DNA of 64,000 nt from Mucilaginibacter sp. (GTDB taxonomy: Bacteria; Bacteroidota; Bacteroidia; Sphingobacteriales; Sphingobacteriaceae): assembly GCA_028288305.1 (NCBI GenBank), contig JAQBOA010000022.1:62001-126000 (forward strand), read 5' to 3'. The notes below the pieces were generated by a model. The model was not told where the DNA came from, did not search any database, and was given only the letters and a program-made list of their open reading frames with translations. Positions 41,813 through 51,049 of the stretch are shown in pieces. The position numbers and the translations under genes are program-made. How positions within the stretch are numbered: position 1 is the stretch's first letter; every line of letters starts with the position of its first letter.

Positions 41813-42934
41813 ATGACCATTATTGAGGTAAAAGACAAAGTCACGAAAAAAGAATTTTTAGACGTAGCGAGGGAAATTTATAAAAACGATAAAATTTGGG
41901 TTTGCCCGCTTGACAATGATGTTGAAGCAGTTTTCGATCCTTCCAAAAACAATTTTCATCAAGATGGCAAATGTACCCGGTGGATACTTAAGGATAATAA
42001 CGGTCAGTTAGTTGGCCGCATTTCAGCTTTTATAAATAACAAAAAAGCTTACAATTATGAACAACCGACAGGTGGAATTGGCTTTTTTGAATGTATAAAT
42101 AATGAAAAAGCAGCTTTTATTTTGTTTGATACTGCAAAAAGATGGCTTATTGAAAGTGGTATGCAGGCAATGGATGGCCCAATTAATTTCGGTGAAAATG
42201 ATACTTTCTGGGGCTTGCTGACAGAGGGTTTTACTTCTCCCCCATCATACGGCATGAATTATAATCCTGCTTATTATCAATCATTTTTTGATCATTACGG
42301 GTTTAAAACATTATATGCCCAAATCACCAATCATTTAGATATACTTAAACCATTTCCTGAAAGGTTTTATAAAATAGCAAAATGGGTTTCACAAAAACCT
42401 GGTTACGAATTTATACATCTCCGTGCTAAGGAAATTGAAAAGTTCGCTGTCGATTTTATGGAAATTTACAATGATGCATGGAAGGGTTTTGAAAATTTTG
42501 TTCCGATTTCTAACGACACTATTATCGAAAGTTTCAAAAAAATGAAACCGCTAATGGACGAAAAATTAATATATTTCGCTTATGCAAACGGAGAGCCGGC
42601 ATCGTTCCTCATCGTATTACCTGACGCAAACCCCATGCTTAAACCATTAAAAGGTAAGCTCGACCTACTAGGAAAGCTTACCTTTTTATACAAGAAATGG
42701 AAAGGGGTTTCAAGAATGAGAGCAATTGTAATGGGAACAAAACAAAAATTTCAAAATCACGGACTTGAATCTGCTCTTTTTATCACGCTTGGTGAGTATG
42801 TTTTACCTTTGAACCAATATACAGAACTGGAGCTATCATGGGTTGGCGATTTTAATGAAAAAATGATAGCTATGCATAATGCGATGGGTGCAGTATTTGG
42901 GAAAAAACACTTAACAATGCGTTATATTTTCTGA
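41813..42934 (+). CDS. Large GNAT-fold protein (YghO-like)
   Basis: A 373-residue protein. The N-terminal part has FDPSKNNFHQDGKCTRWILKDNNGQLVGRISAFIN and GGIGFFECINNEKAAFILFDTAKRWL, an acetyltransferase-like fold, followed by QAMDGPINFGENDTFWGLL. The C-terminal half looks like a second GNAT-like unit (ELSWVGDFNEKMIAMHNAMGAVFGKKHLTMRY). This matches the long YghO-type GNAT family found in many bacteria. The substrate is unknown. It is monocistronic after a terminator. Confidence 0.82.
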   Translation: MTIIEVKDKVTKKEFLDVAREIYKNDKIWVCPLDNDVEAVFDPSKNNFHQDGKCTRWILKDNNGQLVGRISAFINNKKAYNYEQPTGGIGFFECINNEKAAFILFDTAKRWLIESGMQAMDGPINFGENDTFWGLLTEGFTSPPSYGMNYNPAYYQSFFDHYGFKTLYAQITNHLDILKPFPERFYKIAKWVSQKPGYEFIHLRAKEIEKFAVDFMEIYNDAWKGFENFVPISNDTIIESFKKMKPLMDEKLIYFAYANGEPASFLIVLPDANPMLKPLKGKLDLLGKLTFLYKKWKGVSRMRAIVMGTKQKFQNHGLESALFITLGEYVLPLNQYTELELSWVGDFNEKMIAMHNAMGAVFGKKHLTMRYIF

Positions 42935-42991
42935 AATCTTGGAAAGTTTGCTATTGTAAAATTAACCAATAATTAATACTGATTAATTTAA

Positions 42992-43333
42992 TCAAGCAGT
43001 CGCCTTACTATGGCGTAACTCTTCAAATAATTCTATAACTTTCTTTTGAAGATCAATAACTTCAGTTTCGCGGTCCATTAATTTTTTGTGAATGGTTTCA
43101 AGTTCAGTCACAAACTTTTGATCCTGTTCAGCATCGTTAAGTGTAAGCAATTGAACCACTGACATTTCAAACAACGTAGCGATCTGTTCAAGTCTCGACA
43201 GGTTAATGTCAGTAATGCCTGTTTCAATTTTTGAAAAGGCAGGAATAGAAATATCTAGTCTTTTTGCAACATCCTCCTGGCTCCATCCCTTTTGGTGACG
43301 TAATAATCTAATTTTTTTTCCAAGTGTCTTCAT
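42992..43333 (-). CDS. XRE-family HTH regulator with C-terminal coiled coil
   Basis: A 113-residue protein. The HTH_3 domain covers residues 1-65 (GKKIRLLRHQKGWSQEDVAKRLDISIPAFSKIETGITDINLSRLEQIATLF). The tail (KFVTELETIHKKLMDRETEVIDLQKKVIELFEEL) is a heptad coiled coil that probably dimerises it. The AT-rich 250 bases upstream contain its promoter. Target genes are unknown. Confidence 0.9.
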   Translation of the reverse strand: MKTLGKKIRLLRHQKGWSQEDVAKRLDISIPAFSKIETGITDINLSRLEQIATLFEMSVVQLLTLNDAEQDQKFVTELETIHKKLMDRETEVIDLQKKVIELFEELRHSKATA

Positions 43334-43585
43334 GTTCTATTTTTAAGGGTGTAGGTATTTCGCAAAAGTTAATAAAGTTACAAATACTATTTAAAATTTA
43401 CCTAATGTTATATAAAAAATAATTTTATGTTGTTAAATTATTACATATAAATTTAACAAGTTGATATATTATATAAATAATATATCTGTCAAATTAAATT
43501 TATTATTGCAAAACCTGGAATGTTATACGATTTACTTATCCAATAAGTTGCATAAACTTATCTTTATATTTAAATTAATGATGTT

Positions 43586-44434
43586 TCAATTAACCGAAAT
43601 ATTAATAAACTTTGCCGCTACCCAATCCTTGTTTTTTTTATGATCCTGGTACTTTAAACCCAATTTACTGGCCTCATCTGAGATTATAGACAGATCAGGT
43701 GTTTCATAAAAACCGCTCAAATAAATTTCTCCGCCCGGCTTAATTGCTTCCTTATAACGTGGTAATTGGTCGAGCAGAATATTCCGGTTAATGTTGGCTA
43801 AAATAATGTCGAACTGTTCATGCGGTATTACATCTTCGGATCCACAAATTGCTTTAACGTTAAGTACTTTGTTTAATTGTGTGTTTTCATTAGTGCTGGC
43901 GTAGCATATTGGGTCATAATCAATAGCTGTGATTTCATTAGCACCTAATTTAGAAGCCATAATTGCTAAAATACCCGTACCACAGCCCATATCAAGCACC
44001 TTTTTATTTTCAAGATCATTTTCCAGCATTAATTCCAGCATCATTGAAGTTGTTTGATGATGTCCGGTCCCGAATGCCATTTTCGGATCGATCACAATTT
44101 CATAAGGAAATTCCGGGTTTGGTTGGTGAAAAGTAGCACGTACGGAAATTTTATTGCCAATCTCTAATGGTTCAAAATTGCTTTCCCACACTTCATTCCA
44201 GTTTTTTTGAGGAATAAGTGTTGTCTCGTAACTAAACGAAAACATATCCTTATATAAAGATAAAGCGTCATCCAATTTATCCTGGTTAAATTCAGCGGAA
44301 GGAATATAAGCCTTAAATCCAAAATCAACTTCCTCAAAAGTATCAAAACCAATTTCACCCAAAGTATTGATCAGTAAATCCTGCTGATAATCTTCTGTAG
44401 TTATTGTGGTGAAAAGTAGTTCGTAATAATTCAT
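43586..44434 (-). CDS. prmA: Ribosomal protein L11 methyltransferase
   Basis: A 282-residue SAM methyltransferase. The family pattern DPKMAFGTGHHQTTSMMLELM precedes motif I VLDMGCGTGILAIMASKLGA, followed by IDYDPICYASTNENTQLN and the catalytic-site motif DIILANINRNILLDQL. It trimethylates L11 on the ribosome. The start yields the usual N-terminal substrate-recognition domain. It is transcribed with the membrane protein and tpiA genes upstream or separately; gaps are short. Confidence 0.95.
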   Translation of the reverse strand: MNYYELLFTTITTEDYQQDLLINTLGEIGFDTFEEVDFGFKAYIPSAEFNQDKLDDALSLYKDMFSFSYETTLIPQKNWNEVWESNFEPLEIGNKISVRATFHQPNPEFPYEIVIDPKMAFGTGHHQTTSMMLELMLENDLENKKVLDMGCGTGILAIMASKLGANEITAIDYDPICYASTNENTQLNKVLNVKAICGSEDVIPHEQFDIILANINRNILLDQLPRYKEAIKPGGEIYLSGFYETPDLSIISDEASKLGLKYQDHKKNKDWVAAKFINISVN

Positions 44435-44461
44435 TTGTTAAATGTAAGATTGAATATATTA

Positions 44462-44884
44462 TTATTTTAGTAAACGCAATATGAATAAATTAATCATCCA
44501 ATAAATCATCTGTACGGATGTCATAAAGATTAATAATTTGAAAAAATGTTTAACACTATCATTTAAATCAGATATAGCGTAACTTATACTAAAGGCAAAT
44601 AATAAACAAATAAAACCTGAGTCTATAACAGCATTTAATTTATCAACTCTTGATTTGGCTTTAATGCTATCAAATACGGGGACTATAATTAATAATTGTG
44701 TTAACACAGCTACTGTAAATAATAATGGCAACATATACCTATAAAAAGCCATAAAACTGATCAGATTACCTTCACCCATTTCATCAATCTTCAGCGTAAA
44801 ATACAAGGTACTGTACCTGACAGCTAAAAAGAAAACTACAAATCCTGTAAAAGGAGGTAAAAATATTTTGAGCAGTTTTGTCAT
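44462..44884 (-). CDS. Small membrane protein of unknown function
   Basis: A 140-residue protein with four membrane helices (about 9-27, 48-70, 90-106 and 114-135). I recognise no family. It lies between tpiA and prmA on the same strand, 27 bases upstream of prmA, so co-transcription with prmA is likely. No conserved catalytic residues are evident. Confidence 0.7.
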   Translation of the reverse strand: MTKLLKIFLPPFTGFVVFFLAVRYSTLYFTLKIDEMGEGNLISFMAFYRYMLPLLFTVAVLTQLLIIVPVFDSIKAKSRVDKLNAVIDSGFICLLFAFSISYAISDLNDSVKHFFKLLIFMTSVQMIYWMINLFILRLLK

Positions 44885-44894
44885 CGGCTGGAAC

Positions 44895-45037
44895 GTAGAG
44901 ATTAGAGATTGGCTAATTAGAGATTAGATGTCATAAGTATGAAAAGTTCCAAATTTTATCTCCCCCATCAATTTTCATTTCATCTACTGGATTCTTGCAT
45001 GGTTTCTAATCTCTAACCTCCGGCCTCTAATCTCTAC
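44895..45037. repeat. Inverted repeat, AGAGATTAG family
   Basis: GTAGAGATTAGAGATTGG and AATTAGAGATTAGA at 44895-44928 are mirrored by TCTAATCTCTAACC and CTCTAATCTCTAC at 45004-45037. The right arm ends one base past the tpiA stop codon. Confidence 0.8.
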
Positions 45038-45038
45038 A

Positions 45039-45803
45039 TCAATTAAACACCTTAACAATATCCACAAAATCCCGTGATTTTAAGGATGCTCCGCCAATTA
45101 ATCCGCCATCAATATCAGGTTGAGCAAAAAGTTCAGGTGCATTTTTGGGGTTACAACTCCCACCGTATAAAATTGTGGTATTGTTTGCAATCTCATGGCC
45201 GTATTTTGCGGCAATTTCTATGCGGATAAATGCATGAATTTCCTGCGCCTGATCTGATGATGCCGTTTTACCGGTACCAATTGCCCAAACTGGTTCGTAG
45301 GCTATAGTTAATTGTTCAAATTGTTCCTCATCTAAATGAAAAACGCCTTCTTCCAACTGACTTTTTATAATGCTAAAATGCTGATTGGCTTCACGCTGCT
45401 CCAACGTTTCGCCGATACAGAAAATTGGCTTTAAACCGTTATTTAAAACAGTATCTGTTTTTTTGGCCAGCAATTCGTTGCTTTCGCCAAAATACTGGCG
45501 ACGCTCTGAATGTCCTAAAATAACGTATTCAGCACCTATAGATTTGATCATTTTTGCTGATATCTCGCCAGTATATGCTCCGGATTCGACCTGATGGGCA
45601 TTTTGTGCGCCTAATGATATTTTATCATAACCTTTTGCCATTTGGACGAGACTATGTAAATGAATAAACGGACTGCAAACAACAGCTTCCTGCTTACCGG
45701 TTACTTCGTCTTTAATCATGTTTATGATTTCAGAAAACAAACTTAACCCTTCATTATAGTCAAGGTTCATTTTCCAGTTTCCGGCAACAATTTTTTTTCG
45801 CAT
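45039..45803 (-). CDS. tpiA: Triosephosphate isomerase
   Basis: A 254-residue TIM barrel enzyme. Active-site residues are visible: K in GNWKMN, H in ILGHSERRQYF, and E in AYEPVWAIGTGKTAS; the phosphate loop is YGGSCNPKN and GLIGGASL. It interconverts dihydroxyacetone phosphate and glyceraldehyde 3-phosphate in glycolysis. It is flanked by repeats on both sides. Confidence 0.98.
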   Translation of the reverse strand: MRKKIVAGNWKMNLDYNEGLSLFSEIINMIKDEVTGKQEAVVCSPFIHLHSLVQMAKGYDKISLGAQNAHQVESGAYTGEISAKMIKSIGAEYVILGHSERRQYFGESNELLAKKTDTVLNNGLKPIFCIGETLEQREANQHFSIIKSQLEEGVFHLDEEQFEQLTIAYEPVWAIGTGKTASSDQAQEIHAFIRIEIAAKYGHEIANNTTILYGGSCNPKNAPELFAQPDIDGGLIGGASLKSRDFVDIVKVFN

Positions 45804-45844
45804 TTTAATTAGTTGGTTAAGTTATTTTAGTTGGGTTATAATTT

Positions 45845-45934
45845 GTAGACGCAATATTTTACGTCTCGGACCTTAATATTTTCTTTACTAATTTCACACT
45901 TTCCGTTCGGAGACGCAAAGTATTATGTCTCTAC
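45845..45934. repeat. Inverted repeat, GTAGAGACGCAA family
   Basis: GTAGACGCAATATTTTACGTCTC (45845-45867) and GAGACGCAAAGTATTATGTCTCTAC (45910-45934) are each palindromic and also pair with each other. The right arm touches the stop codon of the GlmU-like gene (stop at 45935). Confidence 0.75.
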
Positions 45935-47119
45935 TCAAAAACGTCTGAATTCCTCCGTCAGCTCAAACACTTTCCTCAATATATTTTGCTCAATTTCATT
46001 AAATTTACGGTGTTCGCGGCGGGCAAAAACTTTTTCAGCTGTTTCAAACATCTTTTTTACAGAATAAACTTCGAAGCCCTGGTTTCCGCCCCACGCAAAA
46101 TCAGGTATAAAATTGCGTGGGAAACCCGATCCGAAAACATTGGCACTCACCCCTACTACAGTACCTGTATTAAACATGGTATTTATGGCGCATTTGGCAT
46201 GATCGGCCATAATTAATCCGCAAAATTGAAGCCCAGTTCTACGGAAACGCTGTGTAGTATAATCCCATATTTTTACCTCAGCATAATTATTTTTAAGGTT
46301 TGAGTTGTTTGAGTCGGCTCCGATATTACACCATTCGCCCAAAACAGAGTTTCCAAGATAACCCTCATGTCCTTTTGACGAATACCCCCACATCACTGCA
46401 TTGTTCAGCTCGCCGCCAACTCTCGAATACGGTCCGACGGTTGTTGCGCCATATATTTTTGCTCCCATTTTTACCTGCGAATGTTCACATAGTGCAAATG
46501 CCCCGCGAATATGTGTCCCTTCCCAAACTTCAGTATTATTTGCAAGGTAAATAGGACCGTTTGTAGTATTGAAGGTTGAACATTCGGCAACAGCACTATC
46601 CTCAGCAAAAAAATCATTGCCTATAATTGTATTTGTTGAACTAATGACTGCACTTTTACGGCCTTTGGTAATCAGCTTAAAATCCTTACGTAGCTCTATA
46701 TCGTTGTTCCTGAAAATATCTTCGGGGAAATTTATTACTACTGGTTTATAATCGAGGTTAACAGTGTGTTCAAATTGCGCTTTAGGGTCAAAACATCGGG
46801 CATCTATTTCATTTAGCTTTACAGCCACCAGGTGGTCGCCATAAATTAGGGCTACATTTCCATGTAAAGGTTTTATAGCTTCTATCAGGGCCTCATCCGG
46901 GCAAAATGAGCCATTTATAAACAAATTCCTTTCTTCAATTTTAGCAGGGAATTTTTCCTGTAGCCAGGATTGCGTATGCCACGAAAAATCGAGATCTAAA
47001 TATTTAGCCCATTTTTCCGCAATGGTAAGTATGCCTATACGCAGGTCGGCAACCGGACGAGTAAACGTTAAAGGCAGCAGTGTCTGATGCGCACTATCGT
47101 CAAAGAGGATTATTGCCAT
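45935..47119 (-). CDS. GlmU-like putative sugar nucleotidyltransferase with left-handed beta helix
   Basis: A 394-residue protein. The N-terminus (MAIILFDDSAHQTLLPLTFTRPVADLRIGILTIAEKW) matches the Bacteroidota GlmU-like group whose members keep the fold but lack the usual G-x-G-T-R-M nucleotide loop. Hexapeptide repeats begin around residue 165 (NTIIGNDFFAEDSAVAECS, IYLANNTEVWEGTHIRG, HSQVKMGAKIYGATTVGPYSRVGG). It is probably a sugar-phosphate or acyl-transfer enzyme; the substrate is unknown. The track start at 47149 adds ten residues; ATG 47119 agrees with the promoter. Confidence 0.88.
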   Translation of the reverse strand: MAIILFDDSAHQTLLPLTFTRPVADLRIGILTIAEKWAKYLDLDFSWHTQSWLQEKFPAKIEERNLFINGSFCPDEALIEAIKPLHGNVALIYGDHLVAVKLNEIDARCFDPKAQFEHTVNLDYKPVVINFPEDIFRNNDIELRKDFKLITKGRKSAVISSTNTIIGNDFFAEDSAVAECSTFNTTNGPIYLANNTEVWEGTHIRGAFALCEHSQVKMGAKIYGATTVGPYSRVGGELNNAVMWGYSSKGHEGYLGNSVLGEWCNIGADSNNSNLKNNYAEVKIWDYTTQRFRRTGLQFCGLIMADHAKCAINTMFNTGTVVGVSANVFGSGFPRNFIPDFAWGGNQGFEVYSVKKMFETAEKVFARREHRKFNEIEQNILRKVFELTEEFRRF

Positions 47120-47123
47120 GGTG

Positions 47124-47131
47124 CAAAAATA
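47124..47131 (-). promoter_or_regulatory. -7 box TATTTTTG directly before the GlmU-like gene
   Basis: On the minus strand TATTTTTG is followed by CACC and then ATG at 47119. Four bases leave no room for a ribosome site, which implies leaderless translation and supports the shorter start. Confidence 0.45.
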
Positions 47132-47188
47132 AAAAAATCCCCCTGCCAAGTAGCGGAGAGATCTTTAAATATTTTATTAAACAAATAC

Positions 47189-47437
47189 TTATTTCTTGTT
47201 ATAACGGGTACGGAATTTATCGATACGTCCTGCGGTATCAACCAATTTCATCTTACCGGTATAAAAAGGGTGCGAAGTATGTGAAATTTCTAATTTTACT
47301 AACGGATAATCGTTACCATCTTCCCATTTAACAGTTTCGCGGGAGTCGATGCATGATTTTGTTATAAAAGCATAGTCGTTTGACATATCTTTAAAAACAA
47401 CTAATCTATAATTTTTTGGATGCAAGTCTTTTTTCAT
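47189..47437 (-). CDS. rpmE2: 50S ribosomal protein L31, type B
   Basis: An 82-residue L31 ([57 protein letters not shown]). The four zinc-binding cysteines of type A L31 are absent (one Cys only), so this is the zinc-independent type B. A -7 box TATCTTTG lies 26 bases upstream. Confidence 0.97.
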   Translation of the reverse strand: MKKDLHPKNYRLVVFKDMSNDYAFITKSCIDSRETVKWEDGNDYPLVKLEISHTSHPFYTGKMKLVDTAGRIDKFRTRYNKK

Positions 47438-47463
47438 CGTGTCTTTTTCTTATAAAAGAGGTG

Positions 47464-47471
47464 CAAAGATA
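47464..47471 (-). promoter_or_regulatory. -7 box TATCTTTG of rpmE2
   Basis: Exact TAnnTTTG match on the minus strand, 26 bases before the rpmE2 ATG, giving a normal short leader. Confidence 0.45.
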
Positions 47472-47518
47472 ATTAAAAATTTAAAAGTAAAAAGTCAAAA
47501 ATAAAAATAGTTTTCTCA

Positions 47519-47926
47519 CTACAAACTACCTATTTCCTGGCATAATTCAATCAAAACCCCATTCACACCTTTAGGATGTACAAAACAAACCAACTTATTA
47601 TCAGCCCCTAATTTCGGCTCATCATTTAACATAATAAAACCTTCTTTTTTTAAGCGTTCCATTTCGGCTTTAATATCGTCGACCTCAAAAGCAATATGAT
47701 GTATCCCCTCCCCTCTTTTTGCTATGAATTTTGCTATGGGGCTATCGGCAGATGTTGCCTCCAGCAGCTCAATTTTATTAGGACCATTTTGTAAAAATGC
47801 TGTTGTCACACCTTCTGTCAGCACTTCTTCAACTTTATATACTAATGAATTCAGAAGCTTTTCATATGTATTTGACGCAGTTTTCAAGTCATTTACGGCT
47901 ATACCAATGTGCTCTATCTTCTTCAT
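47519..47926 (-). CDS. mce: Methylmalonyl-CoA epimerase
   Basis: A 135-residue vicinal-oxygen-chelate protein (KKIEHIGIAVNDLKTASNTYEKLL, GPNKIELLEATSADSPIAKFI, GEGIHHIAFEVDDI, PKGVNGVLIELCQ). It links propionyl-CoA and succinyl-CoA metabolism by epimerising methylmalonyl-CoA. Metal-binding His/Glu positions (EHIGIAV, HHIAFEV, LIELCQ) are present. Two ATGs six bases apart are possible; I use the second (47926), which begins MKKIEHIG. Confidence 0.93.
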   Translation of the reverse strand: MKKIEHIGIAVNDLKTASNTYEKLLNSLVYKVEEVLTEGVTTAFLQNGPNKIELLEATSADSPIAKFIAKRGEGIHHIAFEVDDIKAEMERLKKEGFIMLNDEPKLGADNKLVCFVHPKGVNGVLIELCQEIGSL

Positions 47927-48000
47927 GTCCAAATATTGTAAATTAATACCGCCTCTTAATAATTTCCCCTTATTTTGAATGATTTTAAATAAAAACTACT

Positions 48001-48008
48001 TACCTTTG
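48001..48008 (+). promoter_or_regulatory. -7 box TACCTTTG of the isc genes
   Basis: Exact TAnnTTTG match 15 bases before the ATG at 48024. Transcription from it would begin at about 48012, where the track places a TTG start, so ATG 48024 is the better start. Confidence 0.45.
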
Positions 48009-48023
48009 TGATTGTTAATACAT

Positions 48024-49241
48024 ATGAATATGAACCTCCCGATTTATTTAGATAATAACGCTACAACCCCAATGGATCCGCGTGTGCTGGATGCTATGAT
48101 GCCTTATTTTACTCAAAAATTTGGTAACGCAGCAAGCCGTAATCATCCTTTCGGATGGGTAGCTGAAGAAGCTGTTGATTACGCACGTGAACAAGTAGCT
48201 AAATTAATTGGCGCCAGCGAAAAAGAAATCATTTTTACATCAGGCGCTACAGAATCAGATAACCTGGCTATCAAGGGTGTATTTGAGATGTATAAAGAGA
48301 AAGGCAATCATATTATAACTTCGGTTACTGAACATAAAGCAGTGCTTGATGCTTGTAAACATGTTGAGAAATTAGGTGGAAGAGTAACTTATCTGCCTGT
48401 TAAAGAAGATGGTTTGATCGACCTTGAACTGCTTGAGCAAAGCATGACCAGCGATACTATTTTAGTTTCCATCATGTATGGAAATAACGAGATCGGTGTT
48501 ATTCAGCCAATAAAAGAAATTTCAGCAATAGCACATAAATACGGTGCTTTATTTATGACTGACGCTGTGCAAGCTGTTGGAAAAATACCTGTTAATGTTA
48601 TTACTGACGGTATTGATCTGTTAGCCTTATCGGCACATAAAATATACGGTCCTAAAGGCGTTGGCGCTTTATATGTACGCCGTAAAGGCCCAAGGGTAAA
48701 GGTGACAGCACAAATGGATGGCGGCGGTCACGAACGCGGTATGCGTTCAGGTACTTTAAATGTACCTGGTATTGTTGGTTTAGGCAAGGCATGCGAATTA
48801 TGCCAGCAAGAAATGGAAAGCGAAGCAAAACGTTTATCAGCTTTACGCGATAAACTGCAGTCTTCATTGCTGGAACTGGAAGAAAGCTATGTAAATGGAA
48901 ATACAGAACATCGTTTACCGCATGTAGCTAATATTTCTTTCAAATATGTTGAAGGAGAAGGTTTAATGATGGCCATGAAAGATCTTGCTGTATCATCGGG
49001 TTCAGCATGTACATCAGCTTCACTGGAGCCATCGTATGTGTTAAAAAGCTTAGGCTTATCCGATGACCTGGCGCATTCATCTATTCGCTTTGGTTTAGGC
49101 AGGTTTACTACTGAAGAAGAAGTAAATTATGCTATCGAGGTAACTAAAAAATCGGTTTTACATCTTCGTGAGCTTTCTCCGCTATGGGAAATGTTTAAAG
49201 AAGGTGTAGACTTAAGTAAAATTGAGTGGGCAGAACACTGA
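48024..49241 (+). CDS. iscS: Cysteine desulfurase
   Basis: A 405-residue PLP enzyme of the IscS/NifS group. Motifs: [40 protein letters not shown] lysine in [18 protein letters not shown], and the catalytic cysteine loop [17 protein letters not shown]. It supplies sulfur to the IscU scaffold. The start at 48024 gives [11 protein letters not shown]. It heads iscS-iscU-iscA; no iscR, hscA, hscB or fdx follow. Confidence 0.97.
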   Translation: MNMNLPIYLDNNATTPMDPRVLDAMMPYFTQKFGNAASRNHPFGWVAEEAVDYAREQVAKLIGASEKEIIFTSGATESDNLAIKGVFEMYKEKGNHIITSVTEHKAVLDACKHVEKLGGRVTYLPVKEDGLIDLELLEQSMTSDTILVSIMYGNNEIGVIQPIKEISAIAHKYGALFMTDAVQAVGKIPVNVITDGIDLLALSAHKIYGPKGVGALYVRRKGPRVKVTAQMDGGGHERGMRSGTLNVPGIVGLGKACELCQQEMESEAKRLSALRDKLQSSLLELEESYVNGNTEHRLPHVANISFKYVEGEGLMMAMKDLAVSSGSACTSASLEPSYVLKSLGLSDDLAHSSIRFGLGRFTTEEEVNYAIEVTKKSVLHLRELSPLWEMFKEGVDLSKIEWAEH

Positions 49242-49247
49242 AGTATT

Positions 49248-49325
49248 TCGGATTTACGATTTACGATTTCGGATTTATTAGAGGTTAATTAATCACTAAC
49301 TCGATAATTCACTAATTCAAAACTA
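49248..49325. repeat. Word repeat, GGATTTACGATT family, between iscS and iscU
   Basis: TTTCGGATTTACGATTTACG and one more GATTTCGGATTT (49248-49278) are followed by AATTAATCACTAACTCG and AATTCACTAATTC words up to about 49320. No clear matching inverted arm. Confidence 0.5.
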
Positions 49326-49351
49326 TAACTAACTATTAAAGATAAAAAACA

Positions 49352-49765
49352 ATGGCATATTCAGATAAAGTAATCGATCACTATACCAATCCCCGCAATG
49401 TGGGCACTTTGGATAAAAGCAGCCACAAGGTAGGTACAGGCTTGGTTGGTGCCCCTGAATGCGGCGACGTTATGCGCCTGCAGATACAGGTTGATGATAA
49501 TAATATGATCACCGATGCTAAATTTAAAACATTTGGCTGCGGTTCGGCTATCGCTTCATCATCGTTGGCTACAGAATGGCTTAAAGGCAAAAGCATTGAT
49601 GATGCTATGAAAATCGACAATATGGATATTGTTGAGGAATTAGCATTGCCGCCTGTAAAAATCCACTGTTCAGTACTGGCAGAGGATGCTATTAAAGCAG
49701 CAATAAACGATTTCCGTGTAAAAAACGGCATGGCAGCAATTGAAAGCGAAAAAGTACATCACTAA
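49352..49765 (+). CDS. iscU: Fe-S cluster assembly scaffold IscU
   Basis: A 137-residue scaffold with the three conserved cysteines in GAPECGDVM, KTFGCGSAIASSS and PPVKIHCSVLAEDAI, plus the assembly Asp in ECGD. The chaperone-recognition motif LPPVK is present although no HscA gene is nearby. It receives sulfur from IscS and iron to build the cluster. Its stop precedes a TATCAAGTA repeat. Confidence 0.97.
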   Translation: MAYSDKVIDHYTNPRNVGTLDKSSHKVGTGLVGAPECGDVMRLQIQVDDNNMITDAKFKTFGCGSAIASSSLATEWLKGKSIDDAMKIDNMDIVEELALPPVKIHCSVLAEDAIKAAINDFRVKNGMAAIESEKVHH

Positions 49766-49766
49766 G

Positions 49767-49906
49767 AAGTATCAAGTACATGGTATCAAGTATCAAGATA
49801 TTATGTACAATATTAGTTTAAGAGCAGTGGTATAGTTATGGATGATTAATTGTCTTGATCTTAATACTAACTACTTGATACTTAAACTAATTGATACTAA
49901 ATACTA
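49767..49906. repeat. Inverted repeat, AAGTATCAAGTA family, between iscU and iscA
   Basis: GAAGTATCAAGTACATGG and TATCAAGTATCAAG at 49767-49798 face CTTGATCTTAATACTAAC and TACTTGATACTTAAAC words at 49852-49906. The whole iscU-iscA gap is repeat. Confidence 0.75.
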
Positions 49907-49913
49907 ATAATAC

Positions 49914-50240
49914 ATGGTAACTGTAACTGATAAAGCAAAAAGTAAAATTGAACACCTGATGCAGGATTCTGGGCTTGATGCTTCATATTTTCTGCGTGTT
50001 TCTGTTCAGGGAGGTGGTTGTTCCGGCTTGTCATACAATCTGGATTTTGATAATGAAATAAAAAAAGGCGACCAGTTTTTTGAAGATAAAGGTATTCGAA
50101 TGACTTTGGATATGAAATCATTCTTGTACCTGGCCGGCACAGAACTAGACTTCTCCGATGGTCTTAATGGAAAGGGTTTTAACTTTCATAACCCTAATGC
50201 AACCCGTACATGTGGTTGCGGGGAAAGTTTCTCTGTTTAA
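49914..50240 (+). CDS. iscA: HesB/IscA-type iron-sulfur carrier
   Basis: A 108-residue A-type carrier. The three cysteines are in VSVQGGGCSGLSYNLDF and TCGCGESFSV. It transfers clusters from IscU to targets. It is the third gene of the isc set, with a strong palindrome 23 bases after its stop. It could equally be called erpA; sequence alone does not separate them. Confidence 0.95.
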   Translation: MVTVTDKAKSKIEHLMQDSGLDASYFLRVSVQGGGCSGLSYNLDFDNEIKKGDQFFEDKGIRMTLDMKSFLYLAGTELDFSDGLNGKGFNFHNPNATRTCGCGESFSV

Positions 50241-50262
50241 TATTATATCTGATGTTAAAGAA

Positions 50263-50304
50263 ATTAAACAACAAAGGCGTCGTAAGGCGCCTTTGTTGTT
50301 TAAT
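50263..50304. terminator. Bidirectional terminator, perfect 17-bp stem
   Basis: ATTAAACAACAAAGGCG at 50263-50279 pairs perfectly with its complement at 50288-50304 over an eight-base loop. It lies between the convergent iscA and SnoaL-like genes, with T-rich and A-rich flanks suited to both directions. Confidence 0.75.
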
Positions 50305-50314
50305 GATAAGTAGC

Positions 50315-51049
50315 TTAAAACATACCGTTTACATGAGCCATTGACTCAGGTACCTCCTGCTCCACACTCCAATGCTCCGCAATTTTATCATCCTCAATTT
50401 TGAATATATTGAACTGAGCAAAAGTTCTATCTGCACTTTTACACTCACATTGAGTTACTATAAAATTGCCTTCACCTATAATTCTATGAATTTTAATTTC
50501 CCTGGCAGGATTACTTAATAAACCAGCATTGGGATTATGTTCAATAAAACCGGGAGTAATATATTTACCTGCTTCTGCAAAGTTTGCTGAAATTAATTCT
50601 TTGTAAAATTCACGTACTAATTTCTTGTTTTCAATTACATCAGCAGATTCCTCAATTACAGTTATACTATTTGTCATAGTTATCAGGTTATCTTTTTGTT
50701 CTGATAGAACCTGCCCTGCATCCCAATGTTCAGCCAACTGACCATTTTCTAACCTATACAGATCAATTACCGCAACTCTTTTCCCCATAAATTTAACATT
50801 CAGGTGAACAGCTACATAATCTCCTTCTGCTATAACTCGTATAACAGGTGATGGTGATAATTCCTTCGGTTTCGGCAAGGTTTTCAAAAAAGCTAACATT
50901 TCTAAAAGACCGGCCTTACCATTTTTAACGGTGGGACTATGCTGTATATAATCTTCTCTTATATAGGTATCAACCAGGGAAAGATCAAGGTCGCGGATAA
51001 TTTTACGGTAACATTCTAATACTATAGTTTTATTTGATTTTTGTTCCAT
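50315..51049 (-). CDS. Double SnoaL-like (NTF2 fold) protein
   Basis: A 244-residue protein with two consecutive SnoaL-like/ester-cyclase units: TIVLECYRKIIRDLDLSLVDTYIREDYIQHSPTVKNG with RLENGQLAEHWDAGQ, then NKKLVREFYKELISANFAEAGKYITPGFIEHNPNAG with KIEDDKIAEHWSVEQ. The repeat of the IxHSP/IEHNP and AEHW motifs shows an internal duplication. The track start at 51181 adds 44 hydrophobic residues from untranslated DNA; ATG 51049 is used. Function unknown. Confidence 0.85.
   Translation of the reverse strand: MEQKSNKTIVLECYRKIIRDLDLSLVDTYIREDYIQHSPTVKNGKAGLLEMLAFLKTLPKPKELSPSPVIRVIAEGDYVAVHLNVKFMGKRVAVIDLYRLENGQLAEHWDAGQVLSEQKDNLITMTNSITVIEESADVIENKKLVREFYKELISANFAEAGKYITPGFIEHNPNAGLLSNPAREIKIHRIIGEGNFIVTQCECKSADRTFAQFNIFKIEDDKIAEHWSVEQEVPESMAHVNGMF

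Noticed and set aside
47080-47331. Two overlapping plus-strand ORFs (47080-47331 and 47087-47284)
   Set aside because: They are antisense to the GlmU-like start and to rpmE2, both of which are well supported on the minus strand.
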